A stretch of DNA of 64,000 nucleotides from positions 116,811 through 180,810 of the forward strand of contig JAYMGJ010000377.1 of NCBI GenBank assembly GCA_037178675.1, given 5' to 3'. A program made the translations under genes and the position numbers. The stretch is from Scleroderma bovista (Eukaryota > Basidiomycota > Agaricomycetes > Boletales > Sclerodermataceae). The notes under the pieces are model-generated. The model was given only the letters and a program-made list of their open reading frames with translations. It searched no databases and was not told the DNA's origin. This document shows positions 35,123 through 45,931 of the stretch, piece after piece; within the stretch, counting starts at the first letter, position 1; every line of letters starts with the position of its first letter.

Positions 35123-35674
35123 TCAGTCGAAAGGTTTAGGCACCTTCTTTGGCAGCTTGATTTGGTACTCAAACATTCGTTTGCTGATAGTGACAACGTT
35201 CTCGCTAACTGCTACAGTCATGTAAGTAAAAATTGCTAGGAAGCCTGATTCCGTGCGCTTCGACATTTCGAACACGCATTGAAATACCACCTCCGGCTTG
35301 AGTCCCTTGTCGACAACATTAATTCTCGCACAAACCGACACCCACAGCATTAACTTTGCAAGACCAACCATGGGGGCAGCCTGAGGCCTGTTGTGAGTAA
35401 CAAGTAAATGATTCGCTATGGAACTCAAGCTCTTACATCCACCTGCCGAGTCATTGCAACAATGGTCGTCACGGTCGGGGCAGCACGCATTGCTGCAGCC
35501 ATCTGTACACAAAGTGAGCAGCAGAGGTGGTTGGATTGAATGTGACTTACTCGTTGGGCTAGGTTCACAATAATGTTCAAAGAGCTTGCGCACGGTAGTA
35601 CCAGTGTGAGTAGCTGCTACAAAAGCAACGTGCGAAAAGAGCAGCAAGGACATGACACCGAGGACACGGACCAT
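35123..35674 (-). CDS. Small secreted Cys-rich protein candidate
   Basis: The start at 35674 gives a clear signal peptide, 'MVRVLGVMSLLLFSHVAFVAA'. The mature N-terminus is Cys-rich: with intron 35503-35550 (GTAAGT...TACAG) removed it reads 'HYCEPSPTNGCSNACCPDRD' then 'DHCCNDSAGGC', with a CC...CC pattern that suggests disulphides. The intron is 48 nt and in frame, so translation is open either way. Downstream part 'GLAKLMLWVSVCARINVVDKG' to 'IKLPKKVPKPFD' is less certain; a second intron may start at 'gcag|gtggat' (about 35444). No family was recognised; such proteins in fungi include effectors and wall or defence peptides. An upstream in-frame ATG (35752) is less likely because a TATAAAA box lies between it and 35674. 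Confidence 0.55.
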   Translation of the reverse strand: MVRVLGVMSLLLFSHVAFVAATHTGTTVRKLFEHYCEPSPTSKSHSIQPPLLLTLCTDGCSNACCPDRDDHCCNDSAGGCKSLSSIANHLLVTHNRPQAAPMVGLAKLMLWVSVCARINVVDKGLKPEVVFQCVFEMSKRTESGFLAIFTYMTVAVSENVVTISKRMFEYQIKLPKKVPKPFD

Positions 35675-35724
35675 TTTGCTAGGAGAAAACCTGTTTGGAG
35701 AATGGGTTTCTGTACGCGTCTGCA

Positions 35725-35731
35725 TTTTATA
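35725..35731 (-). promoter_or_regulatory. TATA box of the secreted Cys-rich gene
   Basis: TATAAAA on the minus strand, 50-57 bp upstream of the ATG at 35674. It supports that start over the more distal ATG at 35752, which would lie upstream of the box. Confidence 0.5.
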
Positions 35732-35752
35732 CACAGCAGGGTTCGAATGCAT

Positions 35753-36249
35753 CTTTCAATTCACCATTCCCATGGGCTCACGTTATTCTGCACACATATA
35801 TTCGGAGTCCCCGCCTAGCCTGAAGTTCTTCCGGCGATCGTCCGATGACCTCGTGGAATGGGTCATTCACATGTAGGGTCGAGCGATCCTGGTATACGGC
35901 CATTGTTTCAAGGCTAGATCTGGACCCCTGGCATTCAAATGACACTGGAGCTTATCCCAATGCGATGTGGCCGTAGTAGTTTCATCGGTGTACTTGCCAT
36001 CGACGGCTAGAAACCAGCTCTTGATCGCAGATTTTGCGTTGCAACATTTTCAGCAACATCCGTCATCCAATGAGACCAGATGCCTCTCGAGGCTGGTCAG
36101 ACATTTACTTAACGTTCACTTCACTCACGACTTTCATTACCAGAACTGGAGAGCGCCCAAGCTGGGTCTACTCCTCCAAAACACTAAAACACATCTCATT
36201 TTAACCGCTCATACCCGGTAGTAAGTATATCGACGTTCCCTCGCGTGAT
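35753..36249. other. Intergenic, upstream of the secreted protein gene
   Basis: No supported frame. Holds the upstream region of the minus-strand secreted-protein gene and ends at the MITE. Confidence 0.3.
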
Positions 36250-36593
36250 ACTACTATCATTTACACCGTTGTCGGCACCCCCACCCATTCGGCAGTCACA
36301 GAAATGTCACCATATGTCACAGGTGTCACACGGATTCCGTGGTGAGAATTGTGACTCCACTTCGGCAGTTGTGACAACTTGGGTGACAAATGAGCGTGAC
36401 TGCCGTTCAACCCAGCATTTTTTGCGATCTCAACAACTACTGTAGATATATCGATGCTTTGAGCTATCAGAGTATCCGAGTGGTATAAAACAAATTTTGT
36501 ACTAGTCAATTTTGTGTGTAGTTGAGCGGTGGGTGGTAAAAAACCAAAGTGCCGAATGGGTGGGGGTGCCGACAACGGTGTAAGTGACATATA
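36250..36593 (+). mobile_element. 344-bp MITE, copy 1
   Basis: Terminal inverted repeats of about 40 bp: the left end contains TTACACCGTTGTCGGCACCC and then CCACCCATTCGGCA; the right end is its reverse complement (TGCCGAATGGGTGG...GACAACGGTGTAA). No coding capacity. A second copy of exactly the same length lies inverted at 55837-56180, with most internal bases shared. Size, long inverted ends and lack of an ORF define a miniature inverted-repeat transposable element; the autonomous partner is not known. Target-site duplications were not clear by eye. Confidence 0.85.
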
Positions 36594-38362
36594 CCGAGAC
36601 CGAGACCACCACAAGTGAGATCCAGACGAGGCGGCACAAGCTAACCCCAAGAGGCTGACGGCCGCCATGCGATGCCCCCGATGTTATGTAAAGGATCGCG
36701 AGAACATACACATACAATGATCCAAATTCCGGTCGATGCGTAGAGACTAGATTCAACAATTTGGGTATCCCTGAAATCCGACCTTCATCTTGTCTGCATT
36801 CTTGTCTTCCACCTAATAATAATCAGTCCACTTTACCAACCCGGAAGTTCTGGAAGGCTAGATCCACATTGCTAGGCACATCTCCCGGCTCCACTGCACC
36901 TAAGCCACTCTTTGAAAAGCCTGCCCACATTTCACATGAGTTCTTGCCGTTCGTCAGAACCTCGCTTGCTCACAGGGTCGGTGCGCGCAAACGACGGCGA
37001 GTATCAACACAACTTCATGTCCTGGATGCGAGCTGCATGAATAGTATGCCCCGTGCCTGGAAACCAAGGTTGTCGTTAAGATTGTACTTGTGGACAGTAA
37101 ACCTCGTTGTCATCGGGTATATGTCCCTTAGCATCGGGATTCAGGAGCATGAAGGAAGAGGATGTCGGGATAAATTGTCCTTGATGAGGCGTGGAGTACG
37201 ATCCAGAGCACCTCTGCCCACACCTCACTGATTGCGGATGCCTTTGACGCGGTTCGATACCAGGCGATCATGGGAGCCAGTGCTACTCGTCCCATTTCTC
37301 ATGGGGAAACCCACGTATGTAGTGTTAGTTGTGAGCCAGAATTCTGCTCATCAGGTTTTCCCGTCAGCAGCAAGTATGGAAATGAAAGTGGTCAGAGTCT
37401 ACGAACTGCCAAGTGGGGACACACGCTGAAATAGCAGGTGGATTATTCGGTGTGTCGACTTTTCCATTGTGCATGAAAGAGTCCACGGACATTCAACAGG
37501 ATCCTTCTACACAAAATCGTAGCATTTCATTGTGTAGAGTATATACAATCCACGAGGCTACAGCTTGTGAGACAAATGGATCAGCGCGGTCTGGTAAAGG
37601 CTCCAGAGTAAGCGCTCGAGGAGCCACCGATCAAGGGTTCTGCACAGCTTGCCAACAAAAGCGCCAGAAGCGACAACCACGGAAGGCAAGGTGAGGTAGC
37701 CCCAGCCGCCGTGTGAATTGGTTTCTGCCACACAAACCCTCGGCAGACCAGCGTTATCTGCCTCGATGTGAGATAAAAAACCAGGGACATACCAGTATTG
37801 TTTGCATCACGTCAACCAGCAAGTGGGAGAGGGTGGCTTGACTAGCGCCCTGACGCTTCTCTTACGTATTTTTCCTTATCGTTTTCGAACGACTTGCGCA
37901 CGTTGTCTGCAGCTTCACCACCTGGAGGCCCACCAGGTCAAAGGGCTTCATATCATTTCTGCTTCATTCATGGCCAAGGGCCTTGCGGTGCATGTTCGCC
38001 AGCCTTCACGCTTGCATTACCGACACATTCGTCAACTTGCCACGGGAGTCTTCAACACTTGGTAGAGTAACAAAAAGTAACAGACACGAATTTGGGGGAG
38101 GGGAACGCAATACAAGAAAAATCGATCACGAAATATACTTGAGACTTGATTTTTTTTCTGTGATATATCGAAGACGAGGTGCTGGGATCTTCAAGACAAG
38201 TAACGGAAGAAAGTTTGTTTGTCCAACTTGAAGTCTGCTTCGACTCGGCCGCCATGAACCATTCTTTTTTATATTCTTTGCACGAGCTTGAAACCTCTTG
38301 CCCTTGCCATAACCTGACTGAAGATGGTGCATGCAACGACCCAAGTCGATGTTAGACCCCTT
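36594..38362. other. Region without a supported gene
   Basis: Short overlapping frames on both strands. The plus frame 36761-37231 (156 codons) has no recognisable motif, and neither do 37413-37694 or the minus frame 37790-37581. I found no repeat. It may contain decayed sequence. The last ~200 bp are the 3' flank of the RRM gene. Confidence 0.25.
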
Positions 38363-39382
38363 TTACCACCGGCCGCCATTTTCCTGGTTGGAAGTGCTCG
38401 AAGCTCCGTTACCCGTTGGCCCATCATATTCCTTGCGAGGGCTGCCTCCTCTAGGCGGGCTTCTCGAGTAGCTCCTGCGCTTCCTATAATCAGGTGAGTA
38501 ACGTCCACTACGGGCAGGGGGACTACGACGGTCACGCCAGTCGCGGTTGTCACGACCGTAGGGGTCCCTGTCCCTGTCGCGATCGTGGCGACGGTGATCG
38601 CGGTGAGAATCACGGTAGGAGTCGCGGTAAGAGTCACGGCCGGAGTACGAGTCCCTGTATGAGCGACGGTGACCCATATATTCTCCTGGGGTCGGTGCAT
38701 GAGGACGGTCAGTGATCGAGAAGTCAACGCGGATACGGCGGCCATTCAATTCCTGGAAATGAACGGTAAACAATGTGGAATAGCTGCGCGATTAATATGA
38801 CTTACGACTCCATTAAGTTCTTGGATGCAACGTGTTGCCTCTTCCACGCTGCCCATCTTGATGAAACCGAAGCCACGGGAACGGTCGGACTGCTGGGTTT
38901 GTGGTCAAGGATTGCCACCAGAGGCACAGGCCAATCACGCTCACCCTCTGGTCGTAGACAATCGTGACCTTTTCGACTCTACCAAAACGAGCAAACTCCT
39001 CATCCAAGTCACGTTCTTGCGTGCGAATGCTCAAACCGAAGACACCCAGCACAGCAGAGGGGGTGGGCGCCTATGAAATGAGGTGTGAATTGCAACGCTG
39101 TACTCGCGACAAAACACCTACACTTGGGGCATGGGGAGGCCGTCTAGGGGGAGGGGATTTGCGACGGTAAGGGCTCTTGTAGCCGTTGCTGCGAGCCCCT
39201 GGGCTGCGAGAACGAGAGCGACCGCGCCCCACAGCATCGCGGTCGCGCGAGTCGGAAGCGAGGGGCGGTGCGTTGTATGCGTCAGAGTAGGGGTCGAGGG
39301 GAGGTGCAGCAGAGTCACCGTACTGAGACTGTGCGGTGTGGTCAGTGCTGTGTGCTGGATTCCCCGCAAGTGGACGCACCAT
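38363..39382 (-). CDS. Tra2-like SR-type RNA-binding protein (one RRM)
   Basis: Minus-strand exons join over introns 39071-39121, 38893-38944 and 38753-38805. Order: an N-terminal RS-type region ('[19 protein letters not shown]', '[15 protein letters not shown]'), one RRM with RNP2 '[10 protein letters not shown]' and RNP1 'RGFGFIKM', then a C-terminal Arg/Ser/Asp/Tyr repeat ('[20 protein letters not shown]') and '[16 protein letters not shown]'. An RRM flanked by two RS domains is the layout of transformer-2 proteins, which bind purine-rich exon enhancers and recruit the splicing machinery in the nucleus. After the ATG there is a perfect 51-nt intron candidate (gtgcgt...gcacag) that would make the start 'MSQYGDS'; it is in frame, so both forms are possible. 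It is divergently arranged with eL18. Confidence 0.85.
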
Positions 39383-39547
39383 GGCCGTTGGAGTTTGAGG
39401 AGGAAAACTTTGGCCGTGTTTGTGCTTTAGAGGGTGACAAATTCAAAGTCCGATCCCAAACCTTAATTGGCAGTGCTGTACAGTTGCTCAAGCCTCCGAC
39501 GCCAGTCACCAAAACCCAGCCAAGCAGCACACATCGGCAAGACCAAA
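39383..39547. promoter_or_regulatory. Bidirectional promoter between Tra2-like and eL18 genes
   Basis: Only 165 bp separate the two divergent ATGs, so both genes must be driven from this stretch, including both leaders. No TATA box is evident. Confidence 0.6.
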
Positions 39548-40323
39548 ATGGTGAGCTCGTCGTCGCCGATGGCGTCCAGATCTCACCGTCGGTGCAGGGT
39601 ATCGATCTCAAGTCTCACCACGTCAAGAAGTCCCAGCGGACGGCTCCCAAGAGCGAAGATCCTTACCTTCTCCTCCTCGTCAAGGTATGTCCTGCATATC
39701 CCCCTACAAGAGTCTCTTTCTGACCCATCTCCAGCTCTATCGGTTCTTGACGCGCCGTACCGACTCGAATTTCAACAAGGTTCACCCAATTCCACCCAAT
39801 TATGATCTTTGAGCTGAAAAGGTGTCTTGTTTTCACAGGCGATCCTCCACCGCCTCTTCCTCTCCAAGGTTAACCGTCCCCCGATTTCGCTCTCGAGACT
39901 CGCAAAAGAGACAGCCTCAACTCCCGACCTCGACTCGAAAATTATTGTATCGGTATCCACCGTCACCGACGACGTCCGCCTGACCGAGGTGCCCAGGCTA
40001 TCGGTCGCTGCACTGCGCTTCACCCGCGCTGCCAAGGACCGCATTATCAAGGCCGGTGGCGAGGCACTGACCCTGGACCAGCTCGCGCTCCGTGCACCCA
40101 CCGGGGCCAACACCATCCTCTTGAGGGGCAAGAGGAACACCCGTGAGGCTGTCAAACACTTTGGCATGGGTCCCCACAAACACAAGAAGCCCTACACTAC
40201 CTCCAAGGGCCGCAAAGTATGAATGTCTCTTAGTTCTTTGATCAGAGATCATGTCTGATTGCTCTTTTTTTGTAGTTCGAGCGCGCCCGTGGTCGCCGAA
40301 AGTCTCGTGGCTTCAAAGTGTGA
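39548..40323 (+). CDS. RPL18: 60S ribosomal protein eL18
   Basis: Introns 39551-39597, 39685-39734, 39780-39838 and 40217-40275 give a protein with unmistakable eL18 features: '[20 protein letters not shown]', '[20 protein letters not shown]', '[16 protein letters not shown]', '[18 protein letters not shown]', '[20 protein letters not shown]' and the end '[15 protein letters not shown]'. It is a structural protein of the large ribosomal subunit. The first intron lies directly behind the ATG codon, an arrangement frequent in fungal ribosomal-protein genes and often linked to high expression. Length is about 187 aa, as expected. It appears fully intact. Confidence 0.97.
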
Positions 40324-40600
40324 GAAGTTCAAAACCAACACGGGTCGGATGGAGGGCATGTCGCGTCCGGTTCTGTCATATGCACTCTGGGTACTATTAC
40401 GAAACGTTATCATTACGCCCTTGCATTTGTATGCTCTATCTATGCATATGCCACCTCGAACAAGGGCTTGACCGACATCCATTCCAGCGAAGATGCGGGG
40501 AATGGTGCCATTGTGTGACATACCTTGCTGGTCCATCGATTTCATAGAACCAAAGATGTGGGTGTTCCATTTTCATGAATGTATTTTGAGGTTAGTTATG

Positions 40601-42076
40601 CTAGTATCGCATTCTTTTTCCAGCCTTAAGACACGTCAAAAAGATGGTGTATTGACCACGAGAAGACGACTTACTGCGCCAGGGTCGCTGATATCCATGG
40701 TATCTTGCCACTCTCGTTTCACCTTCGGTGAATCCACTTGCATCGTATCGCCCTCAACTTCACGGGTGCTAAACTGGGGGCCTCGCCAAGTTAGGATCTT
40801 GGAGTCTTCGCCGCCAGTGACAAGCACATTGTTCTGTTTGAAAAATAAGAATGACCAACACAAAAATATGGAGACGCGTACTGACATCCTCGTCCCATAA
40901 TATTGAGCGCACGATGCCAGCGTGACCGCCAGTCCAGATGGACTGAATCGCCCAGGGGGCATCGGGCCTAGTTAAGTCACCGCTTGTGATCAGGGCAGCA
41001 TCTCCTCTGCACAAGCAACATGAGCAGATATGAAGATATGCAAGGAAGAAATGGGCTGACTCGTTGGATCCCACGAACACTGCCAGGCCACTTTCCACTC
41101 TGTGTGAACAATGACAGCTAATAAGATAATCTGTTACCCATGTCTGTCCTCGATCCTGCCACGAGGGTTGACGAATATCTGTATCTTGCAACTTGTCAAG
41201 CTGGCACGTCTCTAAGTATAACCGAGCATCGGAGGTAGACTCGGTGCATACCTCGCTTGACCAATAGCCGAACGTCTCCATATCGCTGGCAGTCCAAACA
41301 TGTGGTTTTTTTGAGTCGTATATCCATCCTCCCTGAGAGATGCTGCACCCCCAGTTTCCAACATGTATGACAGCTTCATCTTCATCCCCCTCTTTCGCGT
41401 CCGATATCGAAATCAGTCCGTCCGTTGATGCGGAAAAGAGCATGGTGGCATTAGAAGGTGTTCTTCCAAAGTGTACGGCCGTGATATCGTCCGAGTGGGT
41501 TGATCCGTGGGTTCGTAGCGGTGCTGCTGGGTTGCGAGGGTCCCTATCACAGGGATATATCCAGCTTTTCGCAGCCATATATCGAGGTGAACACTCACCA
41601 ATAGAGGATGGATGCATCCTCTTTCTGGAGATCGGTGCCTGCAGCGACAAGGAAACCATCGTTTGATGCATCGCAACAAAGTAGTGGTCTCCGTACGGAA
41701 GCCATCACTGGGAGCCGATCATTTCTTTGAGTCGTAAAACGATGTGCTTTTGCGGTAGAAGACAGGTAGGCTCACTCTGGATGCTGACTCCCCCAGATCG
41801 TTCGTCCCATGCTCGCACACAGCCATCTTTTCCGGACGAGAGGAGTGTGCTCTTAGTAGACCCACCAAGCGCGTCGATTGTGCGTAGATATGTGGTTGCG
41901 TCTTCGTGGCCCGGAAGAATCTGCACACTGCGAAGACCGGCTTTGTCGAAGAGTGTGATCTTGTTGGACGGCGACGATGCAGATGCAACGTAATAGTTTG
42001 GCAGCGATGCCAGTGCGAGCACATAGTTGGATTCGTGCAGAGACGTGCTGCTCAGAAACTGGTGAATGGAAGACAT
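40601..42076 (-). CDS. WD40 repeat protein, WDR89-like
   Basis: Exons on the minus strand join over introns 41708-41775, 41544-41598, 41201-41251, 41007-41060, 40834-40885 and 40625-40674, all in frame. The product starts 'MSSIHQFLSST'. WD-like blades are visible in 'TLLSSGKDGCVRAWDERSGG', 'DDITAVHFGRTPSNATMLFS' with 'ASTDGLISISD', 'SGLAVFVGSNEGDAALI' and 'GHAGIVRSILWDEDNNVLVT' with 'GGEDSKILTW'. The arrangement and the 'GGHAGIVRSILWDE' segment point to WDR89, a conserved but poorly studied beta-propeller protein. The last 50-nt intron restores a short basic tail ('AGKRMRY'); without it the frame would end 'AVSRLLVVNTPSF' at 40636. The gene converges with eL18. Confidence 0.75.
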
Positions 42077-42358
42077 GACCAAGGAGACTTTCCTGATTTG
42101 GGAAAGCGGAAGCATTCTCCGCAAAGGAACGAGGGTCCATTACGTCAGCCGCGTGCCCCCGTTACGAAACTCGCTTTTTCCTCTTCACGCTGGCCTCTTC
42201 ATCGCTGCGCCATTCCGCCTTTTTCTCGCCCACATAACCTGACGCTCGTTTGAACCCCCACACTCGTTTATCCGCGCCCGCCAAGACGCTTCGCTGTGTA
42301 CATCAAATCCTCAGGACTATCGTATTTGGACTAGTGCACCCATCATCTCAGATCAGCC

Positions 42359-42982
42359 ATGTCTCGTCGTGGTATGTAGGATCCTCTCGACCATGATCAC
42401 TCCAGCTAACGTGGGACGTGGAATAGCTACTCGTGCTCACCGCCTGCCCCAGCGCCTCGACTACAATTTGGTCCCGGCGCCACTTGGTAAGCTGGCATCT
42501 GCTCATTCGGCTGTGCGCCTCACAACTCATCGCCGCCAGATTTATCTCTTCCCCAGGCGACTGAGAAGTCCCCGTTGCCAGCTATCATCGTCACCCCATC
42601 ATCGCCCTCCGTCGATGCACCTCAATTCTACATTGCATTCCTCAATCCCCCTCCCAAACCGTCGCTGCGCGAACGCATCTTGCAATATTCGCCTTTTCAT
42701 CCGTCCTTTCCGGTCAAGGCAAGGACAGCGTTCTTCATGACGTTGATTTTGTTCGTCCTCGTCTGCCACTTGTTCTTCCATCTCGTGGGTCACTATCGCC
42801 CGCACTTTGACTTTTACAACCATTCGGATCTCTCTTCGTTCCGGTCGGATGCACACGTGTCCGATGGCTCTCTCTGGAATCTCGTTCCTTTCGACATCCG
42901 ATCGCTGTGGGATTCCACCCCTGCGACCGAGAGAGCGAGGGGTTTCATCATCGAAGATTTGGCCCAGGCCGCTCATCGCTGA
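42359..42982 (+). CDS. Small single-pass membrane protein, unknown function
   Basis: Exon 42359-42371 ('MSRR'), intron 42372-42426, exon 42427-42486 ('ATRAHRLPQRLDYNLVPAPL'), intron 42487-42539, last exon to 42982. The last acceptor (cgccgccag) keeps the frame: 'DLSLPQATEKSPLPAIIVTP'. There is one strong membrane segment, 'TAFFMTLILFVLVCHLFFHL', after a basic stretch ('KPSLRERILQYSPFHPSF'), and a polar C-terminus ending 'FIIEDLAQAAHR'. A single helix with positive residues before it fits a type II membrane protein. I do not recognise the family. The gene is divergent from the WDR89-like gene, with 282 bp between the starts. Confidence 0.65.
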
Positions 42983-43549
42983 GGGTACCAGTCTCTTCGA
43001 AACTCGTTCCTACCTCCCAAGTCGGACTGAGACTCCAAGCTTTTGCTTCTTTTTCGTACTGGATATATCTCTAGTACGCTTCATTGTGACACAACATTAC
43101 CTGGCTTGTTTCCAATATACGTATGACTACCGAACATTTATTTATTGCATAAATTTTTCAAGGTGCTTTTGACCACCTACCGTTACTCTATGCACTTTCA
43201 GTTGTCATCGATTCCTATCCCGTGGTATAGTCTCGCAAACCAGTAATTCCTGCCATGAAATCAGGCCTTCGAATGCAGTTAGTGCGGCTCCTGCCACCAC
43301 AGAACTGGGCCTGTGACACGGTCCTGCGACAGTCATGAGAAAGTTGGCAGCACATAGCTGTCGTCGGCCAATTTATCCAGTTCCGATTCTCATCATCATT
43401 ATGGCTTGGCAAGGACACCTGTGTGCGCAGCGGGTGTGTGGGACTCCCCAAACCTACTGGTTGTCCCATAGACAAGAGTCCTGGTCCGACTCGGGCCTGG
43501 CATGGATTTTCTCGAGAATTGTGGTTTGCCAGGAGTGAATTACAATGAT
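42983..43549. other. Intergenic, left flank of the rearranged region
   Basis: No gene seen. The segment from about 43230 has scattered open frames only. Confidence 0.3.
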
Positions 43550-43990
43550 CGTCCAACTCCCCCGTTGCGAGAATCAAGGGTCCAAATATGCCATGGATAG
43601 TGTTTGTGTAGTACGTACTAGTCTTGCCGCCTTCCTTTACTGACCGTCGGCCCATCCAGCTCCGTCATGGGTCGCCTTACGATCAACTATATGCAAGTTC
43701 CTCTGCCGTAGGATACGTCATTCATGCAGCTGAACTAACAGTCGTGTGACACGTGTCTCATGTACCAGGAACGAGACGAGCCTCGAAACGTTTAAAATTA
43801 CAGGCACGGATGGTCATGACGATGAAACTGACCAGCTTTGCATGAAACGTCTTCGACGGGCGGCGACCAGTCGAAGCACTGTAACTGTTGCGCTTATTCC
43901 AGCGCTACTGAGGCACGCATCTTGGACAAGTGGCAACTCCAGGAGCATGTCATCAAATACCCAACTCTACTCATATAGATTCAAACCTAG
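43550..43990 (+). pseudogene. MBOAT acyltransferase fragment A
   Basis: DNA-level match, introns included, to 53970-54390 of the MBOAT gene downstream. Shared landmarks: 'aatcaagggtccaaatatgc', 'catgggtcgccttacgatca' and 'gcctcgaaacgtttaaaat'. Compared with the gene it carries a 2-bp deletion inside the 'ITGPQMV' codons, a TGG-to-TGA change (gcatgaaacg for gcatggaacg) and a lost splice donor (gc for gt). It is therefore a decayed genomic duplicate, not a processed copy, because intron sequence is retained. Its 5' and 3' parts are absent. Confidence 0.8.
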
Positions 43991-44449
43991 ATTTACTAGA
44001 CCTATTTTCCTCATTAGACCGGGTGTTTACATGGGTGGGTACCTCGGTGATCACCCGTGCTAGGCGCTACCAGTAATTCCCCCCTGGAAGGTTCTGAGCG
44101 GGAACACGATGCAATGGCCGCCTCGAGCATAACCTTAATGTCCCATTTGATCCTGTGGCCACCCTCAGGAACTATCTTTCATGTGTTGGCGTTCTGTACT
44201 GATCATGGCCCTGTACCTGGTCTTTAACCCTATGTGCCAACTAGAGCTTTGCTCGCTCTGCCTTGTCACGAGGCTCTCAGGCTCTGGTCCCAAACTATGT
44301 AGATCTGACAACGACGTTATCTCCCACATTCCGCACTGGTCATGATAGTGCCACTGTCGCCCAGTTACTATAAGAACACCCTAGGTCTGCTCTGTCCCTT
44401 CCCGCTCCCTCTCGGTTAGCCCACCTCGTAAACATAGCCTTTTCTACAG

Positions 44450-45298
44450 CATACTCATCGTACTCAGCAGATCCGTACTATTCAAGGTCCCGCAGACCTC
44501 CCTTGAACTACATGTTAACGCCAGGCAGCGTCCGCTCGCTTGGCGACTCGTACTTGTCGTTACATTACGACCCACCAGGCTCGGTGAGCTTCCTTCCTTC
44601 CTATTGCATTCACTTTCTCACAAATCGGTCTTCAGGCTTACCTATACTCGAACTATACCGGCAGCCTAAGCAACCCATATCTGGGTTATTGTAAGCACTG
44701 TTATCGGGGCTCGTTTTATGGACGGGGCTCATATTCTTCCATCAGTTGGTCGACCCCATCGGGCATCATCAATCTATTCCTCAATGTCCCTCATGGGTGA
44801 CTATTTTCCCTACTCCAGAGGAATGGGAGGAATGGGAATAGTGAAGTTTAAGCGCAAAGGTTGTTTCCGTTCCGGAATTACCCTTGGTGAAGCCCAGTCA
44901 AATGTCATGCTATCGGGTCAGGACTCTTACACCCTAGAAAATCTCAACGTCGATCACAGAGGAAGGATCTTTGTCAACGTCAGAGTGCGTCGATCCCATG
45001 GCTTTGTTAGTTATTGCTAACGGCTATCTGTAGTGGCATGGTTACTCACCCCTCAATTATGAGATACCAGTGGATAACTACAGTGGCTTGGTTGACCTAA
45101 GTTCACTAGCAAGACGAGTCGCTCGTGCGGCTGCACACTATCTTCAGGTAATCTACACTTGACCACTTCAAGTTTCCTCTCTGACTCGATACCCCATGAC
45201 AGGAGAATGCCATTCCTGGTCCGTCAGATCACGTTGAGATCCAATACCTTGAGGAGATGTCTTTTGGAACATGGCATCTAAAAATGTACATTCCTTGA
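44450..45298 (+). CDS. DUF6741-like hypothetical protein
   Basis: Exons join over introns 44584-44635, 44691-44755, 44985-45033 and 45148-45202: 'YMLTPGSVRSLGDSYLSLHY', 'SNPYLGYFGRPHRASSIYSS', 'GIVKFKRKGCFRSGITLGEA', 'NVDHRGRIFVNVRWHGYSPL', 'NYEIPVDNYSGLVDLSSLAR' and 'HVEIQYLEEMSFGTWHLKM'. The core 'KFKRKGxFRxGITLGEA...YEIPVDxYxGxVDLxxLARRVARA' is what I remember as the basidiomycete DUF6741 domain, of unknown function (recalled, not checked). N-terminal Tyr/Ser-rich sequence is also typical. The first exon(s) could not be found; a start before 44450 is expected. The last residues 'YIP' may be slightly altered compared with relatives. Confidence 0.6.
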
Positions 45299-45412
45299 AC
45301 GCCTGGTGCGTCGGTGTCATATGCCTGCTGTTTATTCCTGGATAGACATCCGCTTCTGCATGGTATCACGTCACCGGTGTGCTGTTCTGATACATTTCTA
45401 CAAATATTGTAG

Positions 45413-45931
45413 TTGATTGTTATATGTAGTATATACTATTGCACTATCATCTACTCGTGGCCATTCCAAGACACGGTAAGTAGCAGTCCTGATCTGGGAC
45501 AAAACACAGCCTACACCTGCATAATATATGCTCATGCGGGTGACACTATCCTCTTGGGTGGTGTTAATATTAGCAATATGAATGCCCACACCCCCCTACT
45601 CATGGTTCACGTAGTAGATCTACATATTGTACATCTTGAAATCGACATTGTCTTTGACGATGGATCTATGGCTGCCAAAAACTTGATCAGACAGCCAAGT
45701 TCATCTGTGGTCTGTGACGCCAGCAACCCCTTGGGTTGGGTACACTCCGTCGACGACTTCCCAGAAAGACTCCCCGTAAGAGCCATCGACAAAAGGTCGA
45801 ATTTTATTAGCTTTTCCACCCTGGTGCAAGTCACCAACCCCCTCGAGTTCTTCAAAGAGGATACCTATGTATACCTCTCGTGCATCCCTACGGTAACTTT
45901 GTGGAGGAAGATGTCAAGTGAGAATATTTAA
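45413..45931 (+). CDS. Hypothetical ORF, partly shared with the duplicated segment
   Basis: A frame of 172 codons including 'VDLHIVHLEIDIVFDDGSMA', 'VVCDASNPLGWVHSVDDFPE' and 'FFKEDTYVYLSCIP'. An intron may sit near 45476-45530 (gtaagt...). No family recognised. The 3' end from about 45860 reappears in the downstream duplicate near 50190 ('VYLLRIPYENVEKDIK'), where the upstream part is replaced by MBOAT fragment B. It may be an intact gene or the older remnant of one. Confidence 0.35.
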   Translation: MIVICSIYYCTIIYSWPFQDTVSSSPDLGQNTAYTCIIYAHAGDTILLGGVNISNMNAHTPLLMVHVVDLHIVHLEIDIVFDDGSMAAKNLIRQPSSSVVCDASNPLGWVHSVDDFPERLPVRAIDKRSNFISFSTLVQVTNPLEFFKEDTYVYLSCIPTVTLWRKMSSENI

